Source: Sporosarcina sp. Te-1
Lineage (GTDB): Bacteria; Bacillota; Bacilli; Bacillales_A; Planococcaceae
Assembly: GCF_017498505.1 (NCBI RefSeq)
Contig: NZ_CP071798.1
Coordinates: 1,240,001 to 1,304,000 of the forward strand
Direction of reading: 5' to 3'
DNA length: 64,000 bases
The translations under genes were made by a program, and so were the position numbers. Below, in pieces: positions 55,507 to 64,000 of the stretch; position 1 is the stretch's first letter; each line of letters starts with the position of its first letter. The notes beneath the pieces are model-generated. The model did no database searches. It had not been told where the DNA came from and saw nothing but the letters and a program-made list of their open reading frames with translations.

Positions 55507-57914
55507 TTTGCCACCTCGCCTTCGAGCTTTAATTGAGGTGCCCGCGCCTCTGTACCTTGCTGAGCATCATGGAATTCCAGGCGAACTTTTACTTGGCCTT
55601 CAGCTGTAACATATGGATTCGGTTGATCGAGTGTCAATTTTTTATCCGCAGGAAGTGTATCATATTGTCCTTTTTGTACGTTCCAAATACTTACTCCATA
55701 TCGATCTGTTTGAATTTTGGATAATTCAATCGTCTTCCAGCTTAATTTATCCTTTAATAGTTCTTTCGGGATTTGCCATGTTTGAATATAAACCTCTTCA
55801 TCAAAATAATAGACATCTGATTGATAGCCGGTTAAATAGGCTTCAAAGTTATTCGTCTCGGAAATGAGATGGACTTCCATCGATTCAGGATCAACGGTAA
55901 AGGTTCCATTAATCTCAACCTTTGCTTCAATTGGCTGGCGTATCATCGTCAAGGCGGAAGTCTTTGCTGTTTTGACATTTTCTAAATGGACATCGGCCAA
56001 TTGAGTGTCCGTATAACCTGAAATCATCGGTTTCTGTGACGTTGCCATAAACGAATCGGCAAACATTACCATGCTGTCTTTTCTCATTTGAATCAAATCA
56101 TCCGTAGGTGTCGGATTCGGTCCATAATACATTTGATTAGATGATCTTTTAGCAATGAGAGCAGATGTCTTCAATGTTTCTTTTACTTCCGCCGTTTCTC
56201 CAGGTCCTAGATCGCCAATTTTTATTTGTCTTGTCCCAGACCAGATTATGATATCCGTTAAAGCGAATGGGAACTGGTTTGTTACGGTTCCAGTTAGTTC
56301 TTTATCCCGTACAATCAAATCGGTTTCAATGGACCCTTCAGACTGGATGGATGTTTTCCCTGCCAATGAAGCTACATTCCAATAGCCAACATCCCGTAAA
56401 TGCATTTTCGAGCCGGACGCGTCCCGCTCCAACATCGCTTCTTTGTGAGCTTCCGTTGGTGAAGGCCCGAATAAACTATTTGCTGAAGAAGAAGCTGTCA
56501 GAGATGTAGTAGATGGTGCGCTAAATGTGAAGTCCCCTGATTTATTCGTCAAGATAGTTTCAACAAAATAGCCTTCCAACCCGCCTTCTGGCAATACATT
56601 CATAACTGCGGTCTGCTGTAGTTGGGCTTTTCCAATCCGATCCTTCGCGCCATATGCAAATATAAAAATAGAAGTTAGTATGGCGATTGACGGGACAATC
56701 CACCAAGTATGTTCCCGCTTATCCTTCTTTTTCAAGAAGATATATAAAACCGGCACAATAATAATGATATAGAGAATAATAATTCCGACTAATAGAGGTG
56801 CAGATACTTTAAATGATGGGAATAATTCGTTCGCATCGCCCATCGTATATCGGATTGCGTCCATTGGATTTTCATTGTAACCAGGTGAATTTGCTACATT
56901 ACTTTGTACGGGTGCCTGTAGTATCGTATTCCACCACGCTGTTGCCCCAGCCATTTTGGAGAAAGGTTCATCTCCAAACGAAAAAGACGTTTGGATAATT
57001 GCACCCTGGCCAACTTTCCGGAATCCTGCAAACAAATCAGCACCAGTCCCATATAATACTTGAGCCCCATCCTGAAGAGATGTCTTAGAAGCGGCGACGG
57101 CGGTGTCAAATTGTTCGGAACCCGCCCACTCATTTAAAATCGATGGATCTATGGTCCCCTTCCCCTCTTGCTTTAATGGCAGCAAGTCGGAAAACAGACC
57201 TGCTTCAACGCTCAAATGATCCGAGTCGCCAAATATGGCAACTCCCCCTTCGCGCACCCAATCAAGCAGCGCTTGCTGTTCTTTACTCGATAGGTCTGCT
57301 ACAGGATATTCGTCGAATATGATATAATCTGTCGCACCCCATCCTGCAGCTTCTTCGGGAAACTGATTAATGCCGACTTTTGAGGCATCGACCAGTTGTG
57401 TAGTTGAACTATTTGGCAGTCTGGCACCACGTAAACCAACGAGGCGGTCCATGTTGCTTGTGAAAGCCGTTATCAATTTGACATCATCATAATACATAGC
57501 TGTCACAATTTGTTTGGAACCTTTATGGTCAATTTCCTTGCCTTTCTTCCATCCGCCTTCATAAAAATGAATGGACTTTGAATTGCTAGTCGGTCCATAC
57601 ATGTTATAGTCATACATCCTTGGGATGACAAATGTTATGGATTTGGTCTCCCCTGCTCCGATATCTAAAGGGAAAGCTTCCCCGATTCCCAAATCGTACG
57701 ATTGCTGCAAATCAATGACAACATCGCCGCTGAATGCAGTTCCTTTGTTTTCAATGACAATCGTCACCGGCGCTCCCCTGCCGTATTTCGCTTTCCCATC
57801 TATGCCCGCGGTTACTGTCGCGCGCAGTTCGGGGGCCGCACTTGCATGAGTAAGCGGGGCCGCCAAGAAGGCGATCATGAATAAAAGGATGATTCCCCAC
57901 CTTTTTTTCAACAT
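55503..57914 (-). CDS. Large exported membrane protein with GATase-like domain
   Basis: The 803-aa protein has a Sec signal peptide (to about residue 27), an Ig-like N-terminal domain ('GAPVTIVIENKGTAFSGDV') and a Rossmann/GATase-like segment ('YIIFDEYPVADLSSKEQQALLDWVREGG'). Two membrane helices near residues 385-437 are followed by a large beta-rich C-terminal part. First gene of the operon; ATG 57914 follows GGAGG. Function unknown; probably an envelope component served by the ABC pair. Confidence 0.82.
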   Translation of the reverse strand: MLKKRWGIILLFMIAFLAAPLTHASAAPELRATVTAGIDGKAKYGRGAPVTIVIENKGTAFSGDVVIDLQQSYDLGIGEAFPLDIGAGETKSITFVIPRMYDYNMYGPTSNSKSIHFYEGGWKKGKEIDHKGSKQIVTAMYYDDVKLITAFTSNMDRLVGLRGARLPNSSTTQLVDASKVGINQFPEEAAGWGATDYIIFDEYPVADLSSKEQQALLDWVREGGVAIFGDSDHLSVEAGLFSDLLPLKQEGKGTIDPSILNEWAGSEQFDTAVAASKTSLQDGAQVLYGTGADLFAGFRKVGQGAIIQTSFSFGDEPFSKMAGATAWWNTILQAPVQSNVANSPGYNENPMDAIRYTMGDANELFPSFKVSAPLLVGIIILYIIIIVPVLYIFLKKKDKREHTWWIVPSIAILTSIFIFAYGAKDRIGKAQLQQTAVMNVLPEGGLEGYFVETILTNKSGDFTFSAPSTTSLTASSSANSLFGPSPTEAHKEAMLERDASGSKMHLRDVGYWNVASLAGKTSIQSEGSIETDLIVRDKELTGTVTNQFPFALTDIIIWSGTRQIKIGDLGPGETAEVKETLKTSALIAKRSSNQMYYGPNPTPTDDLIQMRKDSMVMFADSFMATSQKPMISGYTDTQLADVHLENVKTAKTSALTMIRQPIEAKVEINGTFTVDPESMEVHLISETNNFEAYLTGYQSDVYYFDEEVYIQTWQIPKELLKDKLSWKTIELSKIQTDRYGVSIWNVQKGQYDTLPADKKLTLDQPNPYVTAEGQVKVRLEFHDAQQGTEARAPQLKLEGEVAK

Positions 57915-58004
57915 TCCTATAATCCTCCAATCCGTTGACTCTATTTCTTTAATCTATTTATCTACCTAATTAGTACGTCAGCAAAGAGTTAAAGTTCCCT
58001 AAAA

Positions 58005-58898
58005 TTACAACTCCGTCTCTTTTCTGAATTTGCTCGCCCTTTGTTCTACAATTTGTCCAAAGGCAGCCACTTGTTTTAAAGAAAATGTTGAATCGTATCC
58101 GATTAACCATGTGTCTCGTGTCAGTTCAAATTCTTCTTCACTATTCAAAAGAGGAATCATATGGACATCTTCATCGCCATGCAACGTGATAGAAGGCAAT
58201 ATTGCATAACCGATACCGTTTAATGCTAGCTGCTTGCATGTTTCAATTTGATCAACGGTGATTTGCCTTTTTGGATACTTGGAGAAATGACGCTGCCACC
58301 ATCTTTGAATTTCCATATAATAATTGGAATCGCTTTTGAATTGAATGAACGGCCTTTCGCTATTTTTCAGCTCATCAATCGAGCTGATTTCCTTATCGAC
58401 AAGATAGAGTTGATCACGGAATAAATACGTTTTTCTGCTTTTCCAATCGACTTGTCCCCGAACGATGCCAACATGCGCCTCTCCCTCATACAAGGCTTTG
58501 ACAATTTCTGAACTCCACCCGGTCATCAGTGAAATCTTGGCGTCCGGATACAGATTCACATATTCTTTTAGTACCTGAGGCAGCCACGTTTGTCCCACAA
58601 TAGAAGCGCAAGCGATCTTTAACGTTCCGTATACCTTATTTCCCAGAGATGCAATGAGCTCTGCAGTTTCCTCTTTTTTGGCGATCGTCTCGTTGGCATA
58701 GGCAATGACAAGTTCCCCTGCCGGCGTCGGCTCCAACCCTTTCTGGGATCGAACGAACAAGAGGGTTCCCCATTCCTTTTCAATCGTTTGTAAGCGTTGT
58801 GACAAAGCGGGCTGTGACAGAAATAACCGTTCCGCTGCTTTTCTCATATTTCCTTCTTCATATAATGCTTTTATAATTTCCAGTTCAGTCGTTGTCAT
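58005..58898 (-). CDS. LysR-family transcriptional regulator
   Basis: The 297-aa regulator has an N-terminal winged HTH ('MRKAAERLFLSQPALSQRLQTIEKEWG') and a LysR substrate-binding domain ('IVGQTWLPQVLKEYVNLYPDAKISLMTG'). It overlaps the 3' end of the exporter gene by 14 bp with AAAGGTGA upstream, so it is co-transcribed with it rather than divergent as most LysR-target pairs are. Ligand unknown. Confidence 0.92.
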   Translation of the reverse strand: MTTTELEIIKALYEEGNMRKAAERLFLSQPALSQRLQTIEKEWGTLLFVRSQKGLEPTPAGELVIAYANETIAKKEETAELIASLGNKVYGTLKIACASIVGQTWLPQVLKEYVNLYPDAKISLMTGWSSEIVKALYEGEAHVGIVRGQVDWKSRKTYLFRDQLYLVDKEISSIDELKNSERPFIQFKSDSNYYMEIQRWWQRHFSKYPKRQITVDQIETCKQLALNGIGYAILPSITLHGDEDVHMIPLLNSEEEFELTRDTWLIGYDSTFSLKQVAAFGQIVEQRASKFRKETEL

Positions 58899-60375
58899 GT
58901 CGTGTCACCTTTCCGCGCGGTATCCGCAAAATAAAAATCAAGCTTATGATTGCAAAGAGCGCAACCGTTCCATAAACCCACTGCAAAGAATGATCAAGAC
59001 CTGCTTGCAATTCAGCTAGTTCCTCATGCGGGAGGCGAATTCTCGATTCCTCTGTCAGCAACGCATTGATATCATTCACATCATAATGAACACCATGATT
59101 TGCGAAGAAGGATAATAGTGAACTGTTCAGTACAGCCCCGAATATTGCAGCCCCTACCGTATTCCCAAAATTCCTCATAAACATATTCGCAGCCGTTGCT
59201 GCCCCTCTTTCCACGCGTGAAACCGCCCCTTGGATCGTCACAATAAAGGATGTGCTCGTAAGCCCCATGCCAACCCCGATAAAAAAACTGGAAATCGCAG
59301 CCCATATTGGACCAGACCCGGCATTCATCAGGACAAATAAAACCGAGCCGATAATTAATGAAATTCCTCCTGCAAAGGAAATAGGAAAAGGTCCATACCG
59401 GAGCAATAAATGACCAGCAACCGACGAGGAAATCGGCCATCCGATCGACATTGCCGTTAACGTAAAACCCGCGATGATAGCCGGCTGCTCCATGACTCCA
59501 GTTACATATGTCGGCAAATAGGAAGAGACACCGATCAATATGACGCCAGTCGTCAAAGAAACGATATTGGCATATAAAATAATTGGATTTTTCCAAAGCG
59601 TAAACGGAATCATCGGATTTTCCGCTTTTCGTTCAACAGCTACGAATAAGAAAAGGAGCGAGATGCCAACAATCAATAGGCATATGCTTTGAAAGGAGAT
59701 TCGTTCAAAGGATTGTCCCCCTTCGACTAGCCAATATAGAATAATGGATAAAGAAGTTGTTAATAAGACAGCTCCTTTTATGTCGATGATTGCTTTACCT
59801 TCTACTGCGGGTTCATGTAAAAAGAAATAGATTCCTGCCATAGCCAGCAATCCAAGCGGGACATTTACCCAAAACACATAACTCCAATCCAGATACTCTA
59901 CAATCATTCCGCCGATCACAGGACCCGAAACAGCCGAAATTCCCCACACACTCGATAAATAACCTTGGATTTTCGCTCGTTCCTCTGTGGAATAGATATC
60001 TCCCACAATGGTTGTAGCAATCGGCATCACGGCCCCTGCTCCTAACCCTTGGATCAGCCGGTACACAATGAGCTGTTCCATAGATCCCGCCAATCCGCAA
60101 AGGATAGAACCTACTAGGAAAATGGTCAATCCGATAAAAAAAATCGGCTTCCTTCCGAAAAGATCAGCCAATTTTCCATAAATTAATACTGTAACGGTAC
60201 TCATCAGCAGATAAGCGGAAAAAATCCAGCTATAGCGGGAAAACCCGCCCAGATCGGAGGCGATTGCAGGCATAGCGGTTGAAACAATGGTCGCTTCTAC
60301 CGCTCCCACAAACATCGCAAGCATGACAGACACTAAAACTAAAGGCCGTTTTGTCTTCTTTTGCACATTTTTCAT
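58885..60375 (-). CDS. MFS DHA2-type (EmrB/QacA-like) exporter
   Basis: The roughly 496-aa protein has about 14 helices, with 'GAVEATIVSTAMPAIASDL' in helix 1, motif A 'GKLADLFGRKP' and motif C 'GISAVSGPVIGG'. It is a proton-driven drug exporter; substrate unknown. ATG 60375 is ten bases after AAGGAG; ATG 60381 is only four bases away. Confidence 0.9.
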   Translation of the reverse strand: MKNVQKKTKRPLVLVSVMLAMFVGAVEATIVSTAMPAIASDLGGFSRYSWIFSAYLLMSTVTVLIYGKLADLFGRKPIFFIGLTIFLVGSILCGLAGSMEQLIVYRLIQGLGAGAVMPIATTIVGDIYSTEERAKIQGYLSSVWGISAVSGPVIGGMIVEYLDWSYVFWVNVPLGLLAMAGIYFFLHEPAVEGKAIIDIKGAVLLTTSLSIILYWLVEGGQSFERISFQSICLLIVGISLLFLFVAVERKAENPMIPFTLWKNPIILYANIVSLTTGVILIGVSSYLPTYVTGVMEQPAIIAGFTLTAMSIGWPISSSVAGHLLLRYGPFPISFAGGISLIIGSVLFVLMNAGSGPIWAAISSFFIGVGMGLTSTSFIVTIQGAVSRVERGAATAANMFMRNFGNTVGAAIFGAVLNSSLLSFFANHGVHYDVNDINALLTEESRIRLPHEELAELQAGLDHSLQWVYGTVALFAIISLIFILRIPRGKVTRHDND

Positions 60376-60450
60376 TACCATCCAACTCCTTCAGGAAAAC
60401 AATGTTGTTCGGAAGAGTCAAAAACACTCCCTGCCTAGAAAGGCTTAAAA

Positions 60451-60478
60451 TAATAAAAGGCCCCTTTACGGAGCCTGT
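60451..60478 (-). terminator. Terminator of darB
   Basis: AGGC-CC pairs with GG-GCCT on the minus strand, followed by TTTTATT, about 60 bp after the darB stop. Confidence 0.75.
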
Positions 60479-60539
60479 GATCTCATCCTATCGAGCTGTT
60501 CGTAAAGGATTTAGTAATCAAATCAGACGATGAATGCGT

Positions 60540-60980
60540 TCATTGCGTCGTATAGATATATTTTTTAAATTGTTTCAAGACAACTCTTCTCGTTAATATA
60601 CCTGCAAATATGCCATCTTCATCTGTCACGCAAAGAAAAGGGTGATTGATGAGCAAATCCAATCCTTTTTGGAAACGGTCTGTCGTTTTAACGTTTGGAA
60701 TGTCGGTCTGCATAATTTCATCGACTTTTATATTGTCAAGTCGCTCATATTCAATTCGTTCCAAACCTAAAATCGCATCTGTAATCATCCCGATACCTAG
60801 CAAACCCTTCAAACGATTATGCGAATCCAGTACGGGAATGGCAGAATAACCAGTTTTGGTGAGAACAAGAAGGGCGTGCTCCGCATAATTGCCGATCTGT
60901 ACGTGAGCAACTTTTTCAGCTGGGATCAGATAGTCTGCAATCGGCACAAAAAGAAAATCCCTGTTGTTGACAGAAATCAA
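60540..60980 (-). CDS. darB: DarB (YkuL/CbpB) CBS-domain c-di-AMP receptor
   Basis: The 146-aa protein consists of two CBS motifs ('KVAHVQIGNYAEHALLVLTKTGYSAIPVLD' region and 'DIPNVKTTDRFQKGLDLLINHPFLCV' region) and matches DarB/YkuL in length and sequence. Apo-DarB stimulates the (p)ppGpp synthetase Rel and pyruvate carboxylase in B. subtilis, and c-di-AMP releases it. pyc is in this same window. An extended -10 (TGGTATGAT) lies upstream near 61035. Confidence 0.93.
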   Translation of the reverse strand: MISVNNRDFLFVPIADYLIPAEKVAHVQIGNYAEHALLVLTKTGYSAIPVLDSHNRLKGLLGIGMITDAILGLERIEYERLDNIKVDEIMQTDIPNVKTTDRFQKGLDLLINHPFLCVTDEDGIFAGILTRRVVLKQFKKYIYTTQ

Positions 60981-61124
60981 GATAAATCGCTCCTTCTCTA
61001 TCTAAACTATTTCATATCATATTCCTCCCTTATCATACCATATGTTCCACCTCATCTGCTCGTGGAATTTTCCATCTATAGTTATTGAGAAATTGGACAT
61101 TCTGTCAACAAGCACATCATAAAC

Positions 61125-61155
61125 AAAAAAACCTCTTCTAATAGGAAGAAGAGGC
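61125..61155 (-). terminator. Terminator overlapping the end of the small membrane-protein gene
   Basis: CCTCTTCT pairs with AGAAGAGG around a 7-nt loop, followed by T7 on the minus strand. The gene's stop codon lies inside the hairpin. Confidence 0.88.
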
Positions 61156-61389
61156 CCAATAATAAAATATGACGATTAGAATGAAAATAGCACTTACCAG
61201 AATGACCCATAAAATAGGATTGACTGTGAACGGATGCTCCTTCACAAGTTCAGGTATCGGCCGATCCCTTTCATTTAAAACCACCTTTGGCATCTGTAAC
61301 TTACGGACGGATTTTACACCGATCCAAACAATGATGCCAATGACCAGCAACGTTGGGATCACCCATACATCAAAAAAATAATATGCCAT
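61138..61389 (-). CDS. Small two-helix membrane protein, function unknown
   Basis: The protein of about 83 aa has one N-terminal and one C-terminal membrane helix, separated by a polar loop with a Pro- and charge-rich stretch ('NERDRPIPELVKEHP'). ATG 61389 follows GGAGG at nine bases. I do not recognise the family. It has its own terminator between darB and fadH. Confidence 0.75.
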   Translation of the reverse strand: MAYYFFDVWVIPTLLVIGIIVWIGVKSVRKLQMPKVVLNERDRPIPELVKEHPFTVNPILWVILVSAIFILIVIFYYWASSSY

Positions 61390-61458
61390 CGCAACCATCC
61401 TCCTGCAACTCATCGTGTTGCATTAGCATGCGCGAAAAGGAACTAACTATCCAACTTT

Positions 61459-62217
61459 TTAAAATGGGTATTGATTAAGCCATTGTCCGCCATCCAGCGT
61501 AACAATCTCACCATTCATATAGGACGCTTTATCCGACATAATAAAAGCGGCCAACTCAGCAATTTCTTCAGGTGTGCCTGTCCGACCGAGAGGTACGGAT
61601 TGAATAGTTCGTTCCATTGCCTTTTGAGATTGGAACAGCTTTTCAGCTCCTCCTGTACGCTCAATCGGCCCTGGTGCGATGCCGTTCACTCTGATGCCGT
61701 ATTTCCTTCCCCACTCTACAGCAAGAGTTCGCGTCAATGACATGACGCCCGCTTTTGCAGCGGCTGAATGAACAACCCCCGGACCCGCATCCCACGCATA
61801 CGTTGCCAGCATATTTAAAATGGAACCTTTCGTTCCTTTCTTAATCCAATAATTACCGACTGCGCTTGAACAATAAAACGTTCCATTCAGTACGATATCA
61901 ATAACTGCTTTCCAACCGTTAGGTGATAACTCTTCTGCATTGACAATAAAATTACCGGCGGCATTATTAATCAATCCGTCAATCTTGCCAAATTTCTCAT
62001 CCACAAAACCGACCATAGCCTGAACTGAATCAACATCGCGTACATCCATTTGAAACACAGATGCCTTCCCTTGCATCTCATCATTTGCCGCGTGTAGTCG
62101 TTCCAAATCCCGTCCGGTAATGATAACATCGGCTCCCTCTTGGACAAATTTTGTCGCCATGGCTTTCCCCATTCCACTCGAACCGCCAGTCACAATGATT
62201 ACTTTGCCTTGAAACAT
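61459..62217 (-). CDS. fadH: 2,4-dienoyl-CoA reductase-like SDR
   Basis: The 252-aa short-chain dehydrogenase has the NADP site 'TGGSSGMGKA' and 'NNAAGNF'. The 'SIL' strand and a Ser/Tyr-poor catalytic segment ('NMLATYAWDAGPGVVHSAAAKAGV') are typical of DECR/FadH rather than FabG. It matches B. subtilis FadH (YkuF), which helps degrade unsaturated fatty acids. ATG 62217 follows AAAGGGGGAG. A FadR-like operator lies directly upstream. Confidence 0.9.
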   Translation of the reverse strand: MFQGKVIIVTGGSSGMGKAMATKFVQEGADVIITGRDLERLHAANDEMQGKASVFQMDVRDVDSVQAMVGFVDEKFGKIDGLINNAAGNFIVNAEELSPNGWKAVIDIVLNGTFYCSSAVGNYWIKKGTKGSILNMLATYAWDAGPGVVHSAAAKAGVMSLTRTLAVEWGRKYGIRVNGIAPGPIERTGGAEKLFQSQKAMERTIQSVPLGRTGTPEEIAELAAFIMSDKASYMNGEIVTLDGGQWLNQYPF

Positions 62218-62234
62218 AATAACTCCCCCTTTTA

Positions 62235-62252
62235 TGAATGAATATTCACTCA
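62235..62252 (-). promoter_or_regulatory. FadR-like operator upstream of fadH
   Basis: TGAATGAATATTCACTCA differs by one base from the FadR consensus of Bacillus (TGAATGAATANTCATTCA). It lies just after an extended -10 (TGGTACAGT on the minus strand) and before the ribosome site, so binding would block transcription. fadH is a known FadR target in B. subtilis. Confidence 0.8.
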
Positions 62253-62331
62253 TTACTGTACCATACACTAGATGAATTATCGAGACCTTGACTGGCAAAA
62301 GACTGTCCCCCAACATTCCGTCATAGAAACG

Positions 62332-62366
62332 AAAAAAACTGCTTGAACCAGTTCGATTCAAACAGT
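62332..62366 (-). terminator. Terminator of the GGDEF-EAL gene
   Basis: ACTGTTTGAA pairs with TTCAAGCAGT (one G-T) around a 9-nt loop, followed by T7 on the minus strand, just after the stop. Confidence 0.8.
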
Positions 62367-62372
62367 CTGTTA

Positions 62373-64000
62373 TCAAAACCCGATGAAATATTTTTCGACT
62401 ACCTCATCTGCAGGAATCGCTTTGCTGAAAAGGAAACCCTGTGCTTTGTGACAGTCTGCCTCTTTCAGTATCTTCGCCTGCAAATCCTTTTCCACTCCTT
62501 CTGCGATCACTTCCATGCCTAAATTATGAGCCAAATTGATGATCGTTTTTGCGATGGCTTCATTCTTTTCGTCATTTTCGATGTCTTTGACAAAGGAGCG
62601 GTCAATCTTAATGATGTCGATTGGGTATAATTTTAAATAACTTAGAGATGAATACCCAGTACCAAAATCATCCACCGATATGGTAACTCCGATACTTTTC
62701 AGTTCATTCAATGTGGAGAGTGTATCATTCATATGCATGAGAGCACTTTCCGTTATTTCCACTTCAAGAGAAGAAGGTTGAATACCATGTGCATGGATGA
62801 TTCGTTTCACACTATCCGCCAAATTGCCTGTCTGAAATTGCTGAGGTGAAATATTTACCGCAATCCGTACAGGGCGGAACTGTTTGGCTGCCCATTCTTT
62901 CAGTTGTGAACAGACCCTGTCCAATACCCATTCTCCGATTTGATGAATCAACCCTGATTCTTCCGCGATTGGAATGAACTTTGCCGGGGAGACGAAACCG
63001 AACTTCCGATTATTCCAACGTAATAAAGCTTCAAAACTGCTAATATGCCCAGTTTTCAAATTCACCTGTGGTTGATAATGAATCTCCAACTCTTCAAATT
63101 CAATAGCTCGGCGTAGATGAGCCTCCATAACCGCAGTATCAGGAAACGCCGTATTCATCTCTTTTTGATAAAACCGATAATGGGCCCTTCCCCGGTCTTT
63201 CACATAAAGGATGGCCCGTTCGCATTTATGAAGTAGTTCCTCCAACGACTTTCCGTTCTCTGGGAACACAGAAATTCCGATGGAGGCAGAGAGAAAATAT
63301 TCTTGATGCTGGTAATAAAATGGCCTGCTGAAATCGCTAAGAATTTTTTGAGAGAACTTTTCTACTTCCGCCAAGGAGTGGCTCCTCATCGTTAAGATAA
63401 ATTCATCTCCCCCATTACGATATAACTTTCCACTTCGAGGGCAGATCACTTTAATCCTCTCGGTTATCTTCTTTAAGATTTCATCCGCGCCTGTTCGGCC
63501 CAATGCCTCATTGATTGTGGAGAACCGATCCAAATCAACATGGATAAAGGCTAAATGCTCATCACTCTTTAGCGCATACTCAGCATCCGCATCAAAATGT
63601 TCTTTTAATGCTTTTCGGTTCCACAAACCCGTCAACTGGTCGTGGTAGGATAAAAATAGCAGTTTCTCATTATGTTTAGAATGAATGGACGTATCCCGTA
63701 AAATAAGGTGAATCTCAATAATTTCTTCATCAACAGAGACCGGTATCGTTTTAACATATGTCGGCAAGTAATGTCCCAGTTTGTGGCAAAATGAACTTCC
63801 ATCCATCTCCATTGATTCACCTGCCAATGCCTTGTCGAGTAGAGTTGTAAATTCTTCCCGCTGCTTTACGGCAAACAATTCGCAAACATCCTTCCCTGCG
63901 AGGTCACTTGCCAAATAACCGAATGCATTATAGACAGCCTGATTCGCATGAATAATCGCACTATCACAGCCAACCGTAATAATCGGATCCAAGTTGTCAT
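62373..64000 (-). CDS. PAS-GGDEF-EAL signalling protein, 5' end outside the window
   Basis: At least 542 aa are visible. A PAS-like domain (first ~110 residues shown) is followed by a GGDEF domain with 'NGGDEF' intact and an EAL domain with 'SFEALLRW', 'EITES' and 'DDFGTGYSSL', all intact. It may make and/or break c-di-GMP. No RxxD inhibitory site precedes GGDEF. The frame is open through the right edge, so the true start is beyond it; a TTG at 63992 is not a supported start. Confidence 0.92.
   Translation of the reverse strand, partial: DNLDPIITVGCDSAIIHANQAVYNAFGYLASDLAGKDVCELFAVKQREEFTTLLDKALAGESMEMDGSSFCHKLGHYLPTYVKTIPVSVDEEIIEIHLILRDTSIHSKHNEKLLFLSYHDQLTGLWNRKALKEHFDADAEYALKSDEHLAFIHVDLDRFSTINEALGRTGADEILKKITERIKVICPRSGKLYRNGGDEFILTMRSHSLAEVEKFSQKILSDFSRPFYYQHQEYFLSASIGISVFPENGKSLEELLHKCERAILYVKDRGRAHYRFYQKEMNTAFPDTAVMEAHLRRAIEFEELEIHYQPQVNLKTGHISSFEALLRWNNRKFGFVSPAKFIPIAEESGLIHQIGEWVLDRVCSQLKEWAAKQFRPVRIAVNISPQQFQTGNLADSVKRIIHAHGIQPSSLEVEITESALMHMNDTLSTLNELKSIGVTISVDDFGTGYSSLSYLKLYPIDIIKIDRSFVKDIENDEKNEAIAKTIINLAHNLGMEVIAEGVEKDLQAKILKEADCHKAQGFLFSKAIPADEVVEKYFIGF

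Noticed and set aside
59081..60100. Minus-strand alternate frames within the DHA2 exporter
   Set aside because: They lie inside a full-length, well-conserved transporter gene and show no start signals.

Overview
The window looks like a chromosomal segment of a low-to-mid GC, rod-shaped Bacillales, most likely Planococcaceae (Sporosarcina or a close relative). The reasons are gene content and order typical of the Bacillus cta/yla/ykt/pdh/yku backbone, strong AGGAGG-type ribosome sites, frequent TTG and GTG starts, and TTGACA-N17-TATAAT type promoters. The genus is an inference; the order Bacillales is well supported.

Layout. 1-11.8 kb: yugN and a YtvI-like permease, then the aa3/caa3 cytochrome oxidase locus on the minus strand (ctaB-C-D-E-F, ctaG, DUF420) with ctaA divergent. 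Two related IS3-family elements lie in this locus, each inside the loop of an intrinsic terminator. 12.7-14.7 kb: an AT-rich accessory patch with a small secreted protein of unknown function and a decayed IS1182-family transposase. 14.7-25.6 kb: pyruvate carboxylase, ftsW, ylaN, a YlaL-position gene, ylaI, ylaH, typA, ylaF, suhB, a 65-aa protein, yktB and yktA. 25.6-27.5 kb: an FMN-dependent nitronate monooxygenase/FabK-like enzyme coupled to a polysaccharide-deacetylase lipoprotein. 27.6-36.2 kb: pdhABCD, ykyA, def, a previously unmarked tiny gene for a cationic peptide, rpoY and rnjA. 36.3-40 kb: ktrC, ykuV, ykuU and a divergent CorA-like protein. 40-44.5 kb: an XRE-cupin regulator heading a potABCD polyamine importer. 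44.6-58 kb: an MFS exporter facing an eight-gene minus-strand operon (exported GATase-like protein, ABC-2 exporter pair, Gly-Gln repeat membrane protein, MoxR ATPase, DUF58 and two VWA membrane proteins). 58-64 kb: LysR regulator, DHA2 exporter, the c-di-AMP receptor darB, a small membrane protein, fadH under a FadR-like operator, and a GGDEF-EAL protein running off the right edge.

How the genes work together. CtaA and CtaB make heme A for CtaCDEF, with CtaG as the assembly factor. Pyruvate carboxylase and pyruvate dehydrogenase partition pyruvate. RnjA and RpoY are the usual RNase J1/polymerase pair. KtrC and DarB are both known c-di-AMP targets in Bacillus.

The most notable points are the paired terminator-loop IS insertions, the tiny peptide gene with its own consensus promoter and terminator, and the MoxR/VWA/ABC operon carrying a 333-bp hexanucleotide repeat. 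I do not see a clearly unprecedented multi-gene system. The MoxR/VWA/ABC operon is the best candidate for an under-described one.
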